Below, in pieces: positions 1 to 7,128 of a stretch of 16,575 nucleotides of DNA. The notes under the pieces are model-generated. The model worked only from the letters and a program-made list of their open reading frames with translations. It had not been told where the DNA came from and ran no database searches. The position numbers and the translations under genes were made by a program. The DNA comes from an uncultured Parabacteroides sp. (GTDB lineage Bacteria; Bacteroidota; Bacteroidia; Bacteroidales; Tannerellaceae). The DNA is taken from positions 1 through 16,575 of the forward strand of contig CAAGLQ010000210.1 in NCBI GenBank assembly GCA_900770835.1. The letters are read 5' to 3'. The stretch's first letter is position 1. The number at the start of each line of letters is the position of its first letter.

Positions 1-2
1 GC

Positions 3-1709
3 TTACTTGCGATAGTTCGCCAACTCGTCGGCTTGGAACTTGCGGATGAAGTTGAAGTGCTTCTCCACCTCTGCCTCGGCATAGTTCACATAGACATCGA
101 GTGACTTGCTGAACAACTCAGGCGCCTTCTGCGCATCCTGCAACAGGAGGGCACTCATCACGTTCACAGCAGCCATCTCATACAAACGACGTGCCTGGAA
201 GTCGAGCAACTCTTGGTTCTGCGCCTCCTTCACGGCATTGGTGCAAGCCTCGAACTTCGCAGTCATCTCCTTAATACGATTCAAGTAAGCCTCAAACTCC
301 GGTGCGCAAGGCTGTGCCTCAAACTCACGCAACGTAGCGGCGTAAGAGCCATTCGTCACATAACGGATAGCGGCAACGGTCTGCAACTGCGTCGTACCCT
401 CGTAGATGGAGGTGATACGTGCGTCGCGATAGATACGCTGGCAAGCATACTCCAACATGAAACCGGAACCACCGTGGATCTGGATACAGTCATACGCATT
501 CTGGTTAGCATACTCAGAGTTCATACCCTTTGCCAACGGCGTGAAGGAATCGGCCAACTTAGAGAAACGCTTCTGCTCTTGGCGCTCCTCCGGAGTCAAC
601 TTGCGCTCACGGGCGATGTCGTCCAACGCTTTGTAAATATCCACGTAGCGAGAGGTCTGATAGAGCAACGCACGACCGGCATCCAGCTTCGCCTTCATGA
701 GTGACAGCATGTCATAGACAGCCGGAAACTCGATGATCGCCTTGCCGAACTGCTTACGCTCCTTGGCGTAGGCCAATCCCTCGTTGTAAGCCGCCTGGCT
801 CAAACCGACAGATTGCGCAGCGATACCCAAACGGGCACCGTTCATCAAGGCCATCACATACTTGATCAAACCTAACTTGCGGTCGCCACAAAGCTCAGCC
901 TTCGCATTCTTATAAACCAACTCGCACGTAGGAGAACCGTGGATACCCATCTTGTTCTCGATGCGACGTACATCCACACCACCCTGACGCTTGTCATAGA
1001 TGAACATGGAAAGACCACGTCCGTCCTTCGTGCCCTCCTCTGAGCGAGCCAGCACCAAGTGCAAATCCGCATCACCATTGGTGATGAAACGCTTCACACC
1101 GTTCAGGCGCCAGCAGTTGTTGGCCTCATCAAAGGTAGCCTTCAACATGACGCTCTGCAAGTCAGATCCGGCATCCGGCTCCGTCAAGTCCATACTCATG
1201 GTCTCACCAGCGCACACACGCGGGATAAAACGGCTATGCTGATCCTCATTACCGAACTCATACAACGTCTCGATACAGTCCTGCAAAGACCAGATGTTGC
1301 CAAAACCCGCATCAGCCGCAGCCACGATCTCGGCGCACATGGTGTAGGGAGTGATCGGGAAGTTCAAACCTCCAAAGCGGCGAGGCATGGTCATACCGTT
1401 CAAACCGGCCTTCACCATCGCATCCAAGTTCTGCTTCGTACCTGACGCATACTCCACACGGCCATTGGCACAACGCGGGCCCTCCGCATCAACGCCCTCC
1501 GCATTCGGAGCGATAATCTCACCTGTGATCTCACCAGTGATCTCCAACACCTTGTCATACGAATCCATGGCGTCAGCATAATCTAACGGCGCATAATCAA
1601 ACGCCTCCTTGTCGCGGTATCCACGCTCTTTCAGTTCGCAGATACGCTCCATCATCGGATTATTCAAGTGAAACTTGAGTTCCGGTACCTCTTTATAATA
1701 GTTTGCCAT
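3..1709 (-). CDS. Acyl-CoA dehydrogenase, long form (568 aa)
   Basis: Flavoenzyme that introduces the alpha-beta double bond into an acyl-CoA and passes electrons to electron transfer flavoprotein. The family signatures are visible: LTEPDAGSD at 175-183 (flavin/substrate loop), RKQFG at 318-322, QIHGGSGF at 410-417, and YEGTTQLQ at 436-443, where Glu437 sits at the usual catalytic-base position. At 568 residues it is about 180 longer than the classical 380-residue enzymes; the extra C-terminal part (from about 450) fits the longer subgroup that also includes DmdC-type enzymes. It is the third gene after etfB and etfA; its ATG overlaps the etfA stop by one base (TAATG), so it is probably translationally coupled. 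The preferred substrate cannot be read from the sequence. The stop codon lies 3 bases from the window edge, so the gene is complete. Confidence 0.93.
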   Translation of the reverse strand: MANYYKEVPELKFHLNNPMMERICELKERGYRDKEAFDYAPLDYADAMDSYDKVLEITGEITGEIIAPNAEGVDAEGPRCANGRVEYASGTKQNLDAMVKAGLNGMTMPRRFGGLNFPITPYTMCAEIVAAADAGFGNIWSLQDCIETLYEFGNEDQHSRFIPRVCAGETMSMDLTEPDAGSDLQSVMLKATFDEANNCWRLNGVKRFITNGDADLHLVLARSEEGTKDGRGLSMFIYDKRQGGVDVRRIENKMGIHGSPTCELVYKNAKAELCGDRKLGLIKYVMALMNGARLGIAAQSVGLSQAAYNEGLAYAKERKQFGKAIIEFPAVYDMLSLMKAKLDAGRALLYQTSRYVDIYKALDDIARERKLTPEERQEQKRFSKLADSFTPLAKGMNSEYANQNAYDCIQIHGGSGFMLEYACQRIYRDARITSIYEGTTQLQTVAAIRYVTNGSYAATLREFEAQPCAPEFEAYLNRIKEMTAKFEACTNAVKEAQNQELLDFQARRLYEMAAVNVMSALLLQDAQKAPELFSKSLDVYVNYAEAEVEKHFNFIRKFQADELANYRK

Positions 1710-2728
1710 TACTTGCTGTTTTTCTTGTAATACTTAATCATCTTCGGAATAACCTCCTCTACGGAGCCATTGATCACGTAGTCGGCGATCGTATTGATCG
1801 GAGCGTTCGGGTCATTATTGACACTGATAATGATACCTGCGTCTTGCATACCCGCGATGTGCTGAATCTGACCTGAGATACCGCAAGCGATATAAAGTTT
1901 CGGACGAACCGTCACACCGGTCTGACCAATCTGACGATCATGCTCGCAGAAACCGGCATCCACAGCCGCACGGCTGGCACCTACCTCCGCGTGCAACTCC
2001 TTCGCCAACTCAAACAACATGTCAAATCCCTCTTTAGAACCCATGCCGTAACCACCGGCTACCACGATCGGCGCACCTTTCAGATTATGCTTAGCCTGCT
2101 CCACATGACGATCGATCACCTTAACGACGAAATCGGTCTCCGGCACATACTTAGCCACATCATGACGGATCACCTCACCCTGATAGTTCGGGTCGAGCAC
2201 CTCCTTCTTCATCACACCCTCACGAACCGTCGCCATCTGCGGACGATGCTCGGGATTCACAATCGTGGCAACGATGTTACCACCAAACGCCGGACGAATC
2301 TGATAGAGCAAATTCTCATAGCTCTTGCCCGCCTTCTTATCCTCATGGCTACCAATCTCCAACGCCGTACAATCAGCGGTCAAGCCACTGGTCAATGCCG
2401 AAGAGACACGGGGACCCAAATCGCGCCCAATCACCGTAGCACCCATCAAACAGATCTGCGGTTGCTCCTCTTTGAAAAGGTGAATCAAAATATCCGCATG
2501 GGGCAAAGAGGTGTAAGGGAAAAGACCCGGCGCATCGAACACATGCACCCGATCCACGCCATAAGGCAACACCTGCGCCTCCACACCTTCCAGGTGCTCA
2601 CCAGCCAAGATCGCCTCCAGCTGGCAGTTTAATTGGTTGGCCAACTTCCGACCCTTGGTCAAAAGCTCCAAGCTGACATCGGCCACCTTCGTACCTTCCA
2701 GCTCGCAATATACAAATACGTTATTCAT
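1709..2728 (-). CDS. etfA: Electron transfer flavoprotein alpha subunit
   Basis: Alpha subunit of the soluble EtfAB heterodimer, which takes electrons from acyl-CoA dehydrogenases. The C-terminal FAD-binding domain is intact: GASRAAVDAGF at 250-260, QIGQTG at 266-271, CGISGQIQH at 282-290 and NNDP at 304-307 (numbered from the ATG). I chose the ATG at 2728, giving 339 residues that begin MNNVFVYCE. A TTG at 2740 would add four residues (MDKK) and overlap the etfB stop, but the downstream ATG matches the usual family start and lies 4 bases past the etfB stop. It is sandwiched between etfB and the acyl-CoA dehydrogenase, clearly one operon. Whether this EtfAB is an ordinary or an electron-bifurcating pair cannot be decided by eye. 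Confidence 0.93.
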   Translation of the reverse strand: MNNVFVYCELEGTKVADVSLELLTKGRKLANQLNCQLEAILAGEHLEGVEAQVLPYGVDRVHVFDAPGLFPYTSLPHADILIHLFKEEQPQICLMGATVIGRDLGPRVSSALTSGLTADCTALEIGSHEDKKAGKSYENLLYQIRPAFGGNIVATIVNPEHRPQMATVREGVMKKEVLDPNYQGEVIRHDVAKYVPETDFVVKVIDRHVEQAKHNLKGAPIVVAGGYGMGSKEGFDMLFELAKELHAEVGASRAAVDAGFCEHDRQIGQTGVTVRPKLYIACGISGQIQHIAGMQDAGIIISVNNDPNAPINTIADYVINGSVEEVIPKMIKYYKKNSK

Positions 2729-2732
2729 CTTC

Positions 2733-3629
2733 TTATCCAATCGTATGGTTAGCTAACAATTCAACAATCAGCGCCTCCACATCCTGATCCGAGCCAGTCA
2801 GCGTCTTGCTCTCCTTTGCTTGGAACACAATATTTTGCACGGCCTTCACTTTCGTGGGCGAACCACTCAAACCGCATTGCTGCAAGTCGCCCTCCACATC
2901 CTTCACGCTCCACTCTTGAATGTTCAAGTAGGGACGTTGCTCATACAGCTCCGGATAAGCCAGCGTTGTCTCGCCATGGCAAGCGGGAGCCGCTTTCTCC
3001 TGCGCACCCATCGCACGCTTGTACTTCATCACCAATTTAGCGTTTCTCGGACGACAAGGAGCCGCCGAACCATTTACGGTCAACAAGATAGGCAACGGGC
3101 CCTCAACCGTCTCCACGCCACCGTCGATATGTCTTTTCGCCGTGATGCGACGAGCCTCCTCGTCCACCTGAAGAATCTCCTCCGTATAGGTAATCTGCGG
3201 CAATCCTAACTTCTCAGCCACCTGCGGACCTACCTGCGCCGTATCTCCATCAATAGCCTGACGGCCACCTAAAATAATGTCATACGCACCGATCTTCTTG
3301 ATAGCTGTAGCCAAAGCGTAAGAAGTAGCCAATGTATCCGCACCAGCGAATGCTCTATCTGTCAACAGATAACCACCATCCGCACCACGATACAAACCCT
3401 CTCTGATGATCTCAGCCGCACGGCCCGGACCCATCGTCAACAAGGTTACGGTAGAACCGGGATGGCTCTCCTTCAGGCGCAATGCCTGCTCCAAAGCGTT
3501 CAAGTCCTCCGGATTGAAGATAGCCGGCAAGGCTGCACGGTTCACCGTACCCTCTGCAGTCATGGCATCCTTACCCACATTGCGGGTGTCGGGAACCTGT
3601 TTCGCTAAAACGATAATTTTTAAACTCAT
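2733..3629 (-). CDS. etfB: Electron transfer flavoprotein beta subunit
   Basis: Beta subunit of EtfAB. The N-terminus has KQVPDT at 10-15, then NPEDLNALEQAL at 39-50, and the AMP/nucleotide-binding signature region GGRQAIDGDTAQVGPQ at 121-136 followed by LGLPQITY. The protein has 298 residues, somewhat longer than the typical 250-260, with the extension in the C-terminal third (about 205-298), where no known domain is evident. It is the first gene of the minus-strand operon etfB-etfA-acyl-CoA dehydrogenase. Upstream of the ATG the sequence is A/T-rich with no clear Shine-Dalgarno site, as is normal in Bacteroidetes. A -7-like element lies about 45 bases upstream. Confidence 0.93.
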   Translation of the reverse strand: MSLKIIVLAKQVPDTRNVGKDAMTAEGTVNRAALPAIFNPEDLNALEQALRLKESHPGSTVTLLTMGPGRAAEIIREGLYRGADGGYLLTDRAFAGADTLATSYALATAIKKIGAYDIILGGRQAIDGDTAQVGPQVAEKLGLPQITYTEEILQVDEEARRITAKRHIDGGVETVEGPLPILLTVNGSAAPCRPRNAKLVMKYKRAMGAQEKAAPACHGETTLAYPELYEQRPYLNIQEWSVKDVEGDLQQCGLSGSPTKVKAVQNIVFQAKESKTLTGSDQDVEALIVELLANHTIG

Positions 3630-3675
3630 ATTTATTAGTATTGTAGATAATCCTTTCTCTGGTCTTTACGGGGCG

Positions 3676-3683
3676 CAAAAATA
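3676..3683 (-). promoter_or_regulatory. Possible Bacteroidetes -7 element for the etf operon
   Basis: On the minus strand this reads TATTTTTG, a match to TAnnTTTG, followed by GCGCC. It lies about 45 bases before the etfB start. I do not see a clean TTTG at the expected 19-21 bases upstream, so the call rests on the -7 box and position only. Confidence 0.4.
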
Positions 3684-3841
3684 AGCAATCATTCTCGAAC
3701 TTTCGATACTGAAAGCCGGAAATCGGTTCAAAAATTGCACATTTTATAGAAGAATGCGCAAAGTCGTCTCTGTTTAAAGAACAATCTTAACAGAAATGAA
3801 AACATTCAAGCAAACTTGATGACTTTGCATGCTGTTTGCAC

Positions 3842-3849
3842 TATCTTTG
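3842..3849 (+). promoter_or_regulatory. Bacteroidetes -7 element (TATCTTTG)
   Basis: TATCTTTG is an exact TAnnTTTG match ending 29 bases before the ATG at 3879. It lies inside the longer reading frame that would begin at the TTG at 3816, which argues that the real start is the ATG at 3879. The upstream TTG/TTTG candidates (3816-3818 and 3824-3827) are not at the ideal spacing. Confidence 0.5.
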
Positions 3850-3878
3850 CAGACACAATAATCATAAATAGTAAACAC

Positions 3879-4742
3879 ATGAAAAAATTTTGGATTTCAT
3901 TCATGGTAGCATGTTTGACCACAGTTCAGCTACTTGCTGCCTCAAAAGGTGATGAGATGAACGTGATGAGTTATAACATCCGTATGGACACGGATAATGA
4001 CAAAGAGAACGCTTGGCCTTATCGCAAAGACTTGGCCGGGAGTATGCTCCGTTTTCACGAGGTGGACATCTTCGGCGCACAGGAGGTGCTGCACCATCAA
4101 TTAATGGATTTGCTGGAGCGTCTGCCGGGTTACGACTATGTTGGCGTAGGTCGTGAGGACGGAAAGACTAAAGGCGAATATGCACCGATCATCTATCGCA
4201 AAGATCGTTTCACGGTAGAAAAGCATGGCGACTTTTGGTTGGCAGAAGACATCAACGCCGCAGGTAAGAAAGGTTGGGATGCCGCTTGTGAGCGTGTAGC
4301 CACTTGGGCAATCCTAAAAGATAAACAGAGCGGGAAACGTTTCTTCTTCCTCAACACCCATCTGGACCACGTAGGTAAAGTAGCACGTCACGAAGGAGCA
4401 AAACTGGTGTTGTCGCAAAGCGCACAGTATGCGGAGGGCTTACCTATCATCGTCACCGGCGATTTCAATGCTACCCCTGATGATGATCCAATCCAGGTAC
4501 TGACCAATACTTCCGATGCCAACCATTTGACACACGCACGCAACTTGGCAAGCTTGAAATATGGTCCGGAATGGACTTTCCATAATTATGGTCGGATTCC
4601 GTGCGAAAAGCGTCAATGGATCGACTATATCTTCGTGAAAGGCAATTTCAAGGTAGCACGTCATGGGGTGATCACTGACACACAGAATCATCTATTCCCC
4701 TCAGATCACTGTCCGGTTTTATGCACTTTGACCATAGAATAA
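3879..4742 (+). CDS. Secreted endonuclease/exonuclease/phosphatase-family hydrolase
   Basis: A 287-residue member of the DNase I-like metal-dependent phosphohydrolase superfamily. Superfamily landmarks appear in order: SYNIR at 31-35, QE at 68-69 (metal-binding Glu69), NTHLDH at 159-164 (His161), GDFN at 194-197 (Asp195), WIDYIF at 247-252 and SDH at 275-277 (general-base His277). The set is complete, so it should be active; the substrate could be a nucleic acid, phospholipid, inositol phosphate or phosphoprotein and cannot be chosen here. Residues 1-22 form a signal peptide (KK, then a hydrophobic core ending LLAAS), so it is exported. The ATG at 3879 is preferred because the signal peptide begins there and a promoter box lies just upstream. 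It stands alone, divergent from etfB. Confidence 0.88.
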   Translation: MKKFWISFMVACLTTVQLLAASKGDEMNVMSYNIRMDTDNDKENAWPYRKDLAGSMLRFHEVDIFGAQEVLHHQLMDLLERLPGYDYVGVGREDGKTKGEYAPIIYRKDRFTVEKHGDFWLAEDINAAGKKGWDAACERVATWAILKDKQSGKRFFFLNTHLDHVGKVARHEGAKLVLSQSAQYAEGLPIIVTGDFNATPDDDPIQVLTNTSDANHLTHARNLASLKYGPEWTFHNYGRIPCEKRQWIDYIFVKGNFKVARHGVITDTQNHLFPSDHCPVLCTLTIE

Positions 4743-4771
4743 GACAACACGACAAAAATAATTGAATAATA

Positions 4772-4803
4772 TTTGCGGGTTATACATAAAAGTCTTAATT
4801 TTG
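4772..4803 (+). promoter_or_regulatory. Strong Bacteroidetes promoter (TTTG-N20-TAATTTTG)
   Basis: TTTG at 4772-4775 and TAATTTTG at 4796-4803 are separated by 20 bases, an exact fit to the Bacteroidetes consensus. Transcription would begin near 4808-4812. No protein gene lies directly downstream; see the small-RNA candidate that follows. Confidence 0.65.
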
Positions 4804-4807
4804 CGCC

Positions 4808-4896
4808 CGTCAAATATAAATTCACATTGGTCTAAAGAATTGAGAATTAAAAACACAACTTGCGAACGGCTGCCTGAGAAGGTGGCCGTTTTCGTT
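4808..4896 (+). ncRNA. Candidate small RNA ending in an 11-bp hairpin
   Basis: A consensus promoter is followed about 55 bases later by a hairpin of 11 consecutive pairs (4865-4875 with 4880-4890, two of them G-U) closed by a GAGA tetraloop of the GNRA type. A short T-rich stretch (TTTTCGTT) follows, so the hairpin could also be a terminator. Together these bound a transcript of about 85-90 nt with no ribosome site or reading frame. It could instead be the leader of a longer transcript, since the region to 5130 has no other strong signal. I do not recognise the family. Confidence 0.4.
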
Positions 4897-5133
4897 GATG
4901 GATACTTTTACAAAAATATACGCAATACCGATTGACAATTTGGTTTTCCCTAACAAAATAAGATGTATATTTCAAATGTATTCACATATTATTTTACAAA
5001 TAGCATTTGTATTTGCATCGTTTTACATACGAAGTAAAAAACCGTTGTTATACAACTTAAAAATAGTTTCTCTTTGCCAGCAGCATCCAATGCGATGGAT
5101 TATTACGGTTAAATCAAATTCACGTTAAAAGTT
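4897..5133. other. AT-rich stretch without recognisable gene
   Basis: A plus-strand frame of 77 codons opens here, but it needs a TTG start, has no ribosome site, overlaps the foot of the preceding hairpin and shows no recognisable protein pattern. I see no gene, RNA or repeat I can support between the hairpin and the terminator at 5134. Confidence 0.5.
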
Positions 5134-5164
5134 AAAAAAGGAAGGGTTTAGCCCTTCCTTTTTT
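5134..5164. terminator. Bidirectional rho-independent terminator
   Basis: AAAAAAGGAAGGG (5134-5146) pairs perfectly with CCCTTCCTTTTTT (5152-5164) around a 5-base loop, giving 7 G/C-rich pairs flanked by six A-T pairs. It works in both directions. On the minus strand it directly follows the stop of the 37-residue gene; on the plus strand it would stop transcripts from the 4772 promoter. Confidence 0.88.
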
Positions 5165-5168
5165 AATT

Positions 5169-5282
5169 TTAATGCGCTTTTTTCTTACTGCTCTTCAAGG
5201 GCACCTCGTGCTCTTCTTCCATGTAAGAAGGACCATGCTTTTTGCCCGGTTTTTTGGGCTTTTTATTACCTGCAGCTCCCAT
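5169..5282 (-). CDS. Small lysine-rich protein (37 aa)
   Basis: Short gene encoding 37 residues that start MGAAGNKKPKKPGKKHGPSY and end KSSKKKAH. The first half is strongly basic (KK, KPGKK); a middle patch is acidic (MEEEHE). There is no signal peptide or membrane segment. Its reality is supported by its control signals: AGGAG about 9 bases before the ATG, a TTG-N20-TAAATTTG promoter upstream (5366-5396) and a strong terminator 4 bases beyond the stop. It forms its own unit, divergent from the GldB-like gene. I do not know a function; such charged peptides often bind nucleic acid or ribosomes, but that is only a guess. Confidence 0.7.
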   Translation of the reverse strand: MGAAGNKKPKKPGKKHGPSYMEEEHEVPLKSSKKKAH

Positions 5283-5365
5283 AACAAAATCTCCTATAAT
5301 AAATTAAGTTTATAATAGAGTAGTCGGTTATACGATGATAGCTGGCTGCTCGTCCTTAGCGACCG

Positions 5366-5396
5366 CAAATTTAGTAAAACGGATAGTATCATACAA
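5366..5396 (-). promoter_or_regulatory. Promoter of the 37-aa small gene
   Basis: On the minus strand TTG (5396-5394), then 20 bases, then TAAATTTG (5373-5366), a full match to the Bacteroidetes -7 box at correct spacing. It leaves a leader of about 75 bases before the ATG at 5282. Confidence 0.65.
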
Positions 5397-5444
5397 TAAA
5401 AAAAGCCTGCATCCGTTCTTTTGCGTAAAAAGAACAGAGAACAG

Positions 5445-6431
5445 ATGATTGCAAGATGGATGCTCACGGGACTACTGTCCCTCTCATTGACCAGTTGTAT
5501 AGGGCAGCAGGTAGCCGAATCGTATGTGCAAATTAGTCCGGTTCAAATTCACCGTTTCGACAAAGCGCTTTATCAGTTGATCACCTCTACAGACACTGCG
5601 TTGGAAGCGGAACTCGTCCGTGAGTATCCACAGATGTTAGACATTTTGGGGAAAGGAGTGCTTAATCTTCGCTCATTGGATACGGAAGGTTTCTTCTCAA
5701 AATTGCGTGCCTATTATGGAGAGCCAACGCTCAATAAGCTTTATCAAGATGCGCTGCATTATTACGAGGACATAGATGAAATAGAAGAAAAGTTAAGTGC
5801 TGCTTTTACTTTCCTAAGAAATGAACTACCCGATTTTCCGATACCGGCTATCTATATGCACGTTTCCGGTTTGAACCAGAATGTACTTGTGGGTGATAGT
5901 TTGCTTTCTCTCTCCATTGATAAATATTTGGGTGCAGGCTATCCGCTTTATCAAGATTATTTCTATGCGCCACAGCGGATACGTATGACATCGCAACATG
6001 TCGTGCCTGATTATTTGATCGGGTGGTTGATGGCGGAATTTCCTTTCGAGGGGAATGAGCGAGTGTTGCTCGATCGAATGGTGTATGAAGGCAAGTTACG
6101 CTATGTCGTTTGCAGGGCGCTGAACCAGCCCCTCTCCGCTCCGATGTTGTTTATCCCCGAAGTGGAGCATTGGTGCGAAACGCATGAGGCGGAAATGTGG
6201 CGGCAGATCATTGAGCGCAAACAGCTTTATACACCAGACCAACTGACAACGGATAGCTATTTCGATGAGATGATCTCCCCTTTCTCCAGGAGCGATGCGC
6301 CTGGCAATGTCGGTGTTTGGATTGGCTTCAGGATTGTTAAGCGATATATGGAAGAAAGTGGCGTTTCGCTGCGTGAAATGCTAACTACAGATGCGCAAAC
6401 CATCCTCACGGCGGCCAAATACAGACCTTGA
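5445..6431 (+). CDS. gldB: GldB-family lipoprotein
   Basis: Predicted outer-envelope lipoprotein of 328 residues. The N-terminus is a short signal with lipobox LTSC at 15-18, so Cys18 would be lipidated. The mature part matches the GldB pattern as I remember it: an IHRFDKALYQL segment near 35-45, a YPQMLDILGKGVLNL segment near 61-75, GDSLLSLSIDKYLGAGYPLY at 150-169, and a late PGNVGVWIGFRIVKRYME block near 286-303. GldB belongs to the gliding/type IX secretion-related set of Bacteroidota, yet non-gliding relatives also carry a copy, so motility should not be inferred. I chose the ATG at 5445; a TTG at 5421 would add eight basic residues, but that TTG is part of a degenerate -7-like TTCTTTTG. 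Confidence 0.78.
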   Translation: MIARWMLTGLLSLSLTSCIGQQVAESYVQISPVQIHRFDKALYQLITSTDTALEAELVREYPQMLDILGKGVLNLRSLDTEGFFSKLRAYYGEPTLNKLYQDALHYYEDIDEIEEKLSAAFTFLRNELPDFPIPAIYMHVSGLNQNVLVGDSLLSLSIDKYLGAGYPLYQDYFYAPQRIRMTSQHVVPDYLIGWLMAEFPFEGNERVLLDRMVYEGKLRYVVCRALNQPLSAPMLFIPEVEHWCETHEAEMWRQIIERKQLYTPDQLTTDSYFDEMISPFSRSDAPGNVGVWIGFRIVKRYMEESGVSLREMLTTDAQTILTAAKYRP

Positions 6432-6581
6432 GCGCTTTTTGCCGCTCGTCAGGCAAAGATAGCATTCCAATTACCGTTTGTCAAGGATTGCATAAGTATT
6501 CTATGGCATATCACGCAAGAAATGGGAGAGAGATCGAATGATAGATTTCCATTGAGTGAGATTGAATTGCGGAAATTATGT

Positions 6582-6589
6582 TACCTTTG
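6582..6589 (+). promoter_or_regulatory. Bacteroidetes -7 element (TACCTTTG)
   Basis: TACCTTTG matches TAnnTTTG and is followed by CG. It ends 24 bases before the ATG at 6614. It overlaps the first codons of a longer frame starting at 6578, so it decides the start of the exonuclease gene. The best upstream TTG gives a 17-base spacer, slightly short. Confidence 0.5.
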
Positions 6590-6613
6590 CGTCTGATACA
6601 CCTGCTTTTTGAT

Positions 6614-7102
6614 ATGCAAGATTTTGCTGCAATAGATTTTGAAACAGCTAATAACGAACGGAGTTCGGTTTGCTCTATAGGCATGGTGATAGTGCGTAGT
6701 GGCGAAATAGTGGATAAGTTCTATTCCCTCATCAAGCCCGAACCTGAGTATTATAATTACTGGTGCAGCCAAGTGCACGGCCTATATGCCGCTGACACGG
6801 ACAACGCTCCCGTCTTCCCCGAAGTATGGAAGCAGATAGAGCCTCTCATCGAAGGATTGCCCTTGGTGGCACACAACAAAGCATTCGACGAGAGTTGCCT
6901 GAGAGCCGTCTTCCGAGTATATCAGATGGATTATACTGACTACGAATTCCATTGCACCTGCATTGCGTCACGAAAACGTTGGCCAGGAGGACACCACAAT
7001 CTCGACATCATCGCCGCCCGTTGCGGATATGACTTGAAGAACCATCATCATGCCTTAGCCGATGCGGAGGCCTGTGCATGGATTGCAAGAGAAATCTTAT
7101 GA
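6614..7102 (+). CDS. DnaQ-like 3'-5' exonuclease (DEDDh)
   Basis: A 162-residue single-domain exonuclease that removes nucleotides from 3' ends of DNA or RNA using two metal ions. All five DEDDh residues are visible: Asp8 and Glu10 in AIDFETAN (Exo I), Asp92 in AHNKAFD (Exo II), and His145 plus Asp150 in HHALAD (Exo III). It lacks polymerase or BRCT parts and so is a stand-alone proofreading or repair-type nuclease. I chose ATG 6614 (protein starts MQDFAAIDFE) because the catalytic motif sits right at the N-terminus in this family and a promoter box lies at 6582-6589 inside the longer frame. The next gene starts 26 bases after the stop, and the two probably share a transcript. Confidence 0.88.
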   Translation: MQDFAAIDFETANNERSSVCSIGMVIVRSGEIVDKFYSLIKPEPEYYNYWCSQVHGLYAADTDNAPVFPEVWKQIEPLIEGLPLVAHNKAFDESCLRAVFRVYQMDYTDYEFHCTCIASRKRWPGGHHNLDIIAARCGYDLKNHHHALADAEACAWIAREIL

Positions 7103-7128
7103 ACGAATGAATCAATGCTGATATATTT

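Noticed and set aside
3816..3878. N-terminal extension of the endonuclease/exonuclease/phosphatase gene from a TTG at 3816
   Set aside because: A TATCTTTG promoter box lies inside it and the signal peptide begins at ATG 3879.
4895..5128. Plus-strand 77-codon frame
   Set aside because: TTG start, no ribosome site, overlaps the hairpin region and shows no protein-like pattern.
6578..6613. Upstream ATG at 6578 for the exonuclease
   Set aside because: The -7 element TACCTTTG overlaps these codons, so the transcript probably begins after them; family members start just before the DxE motif.
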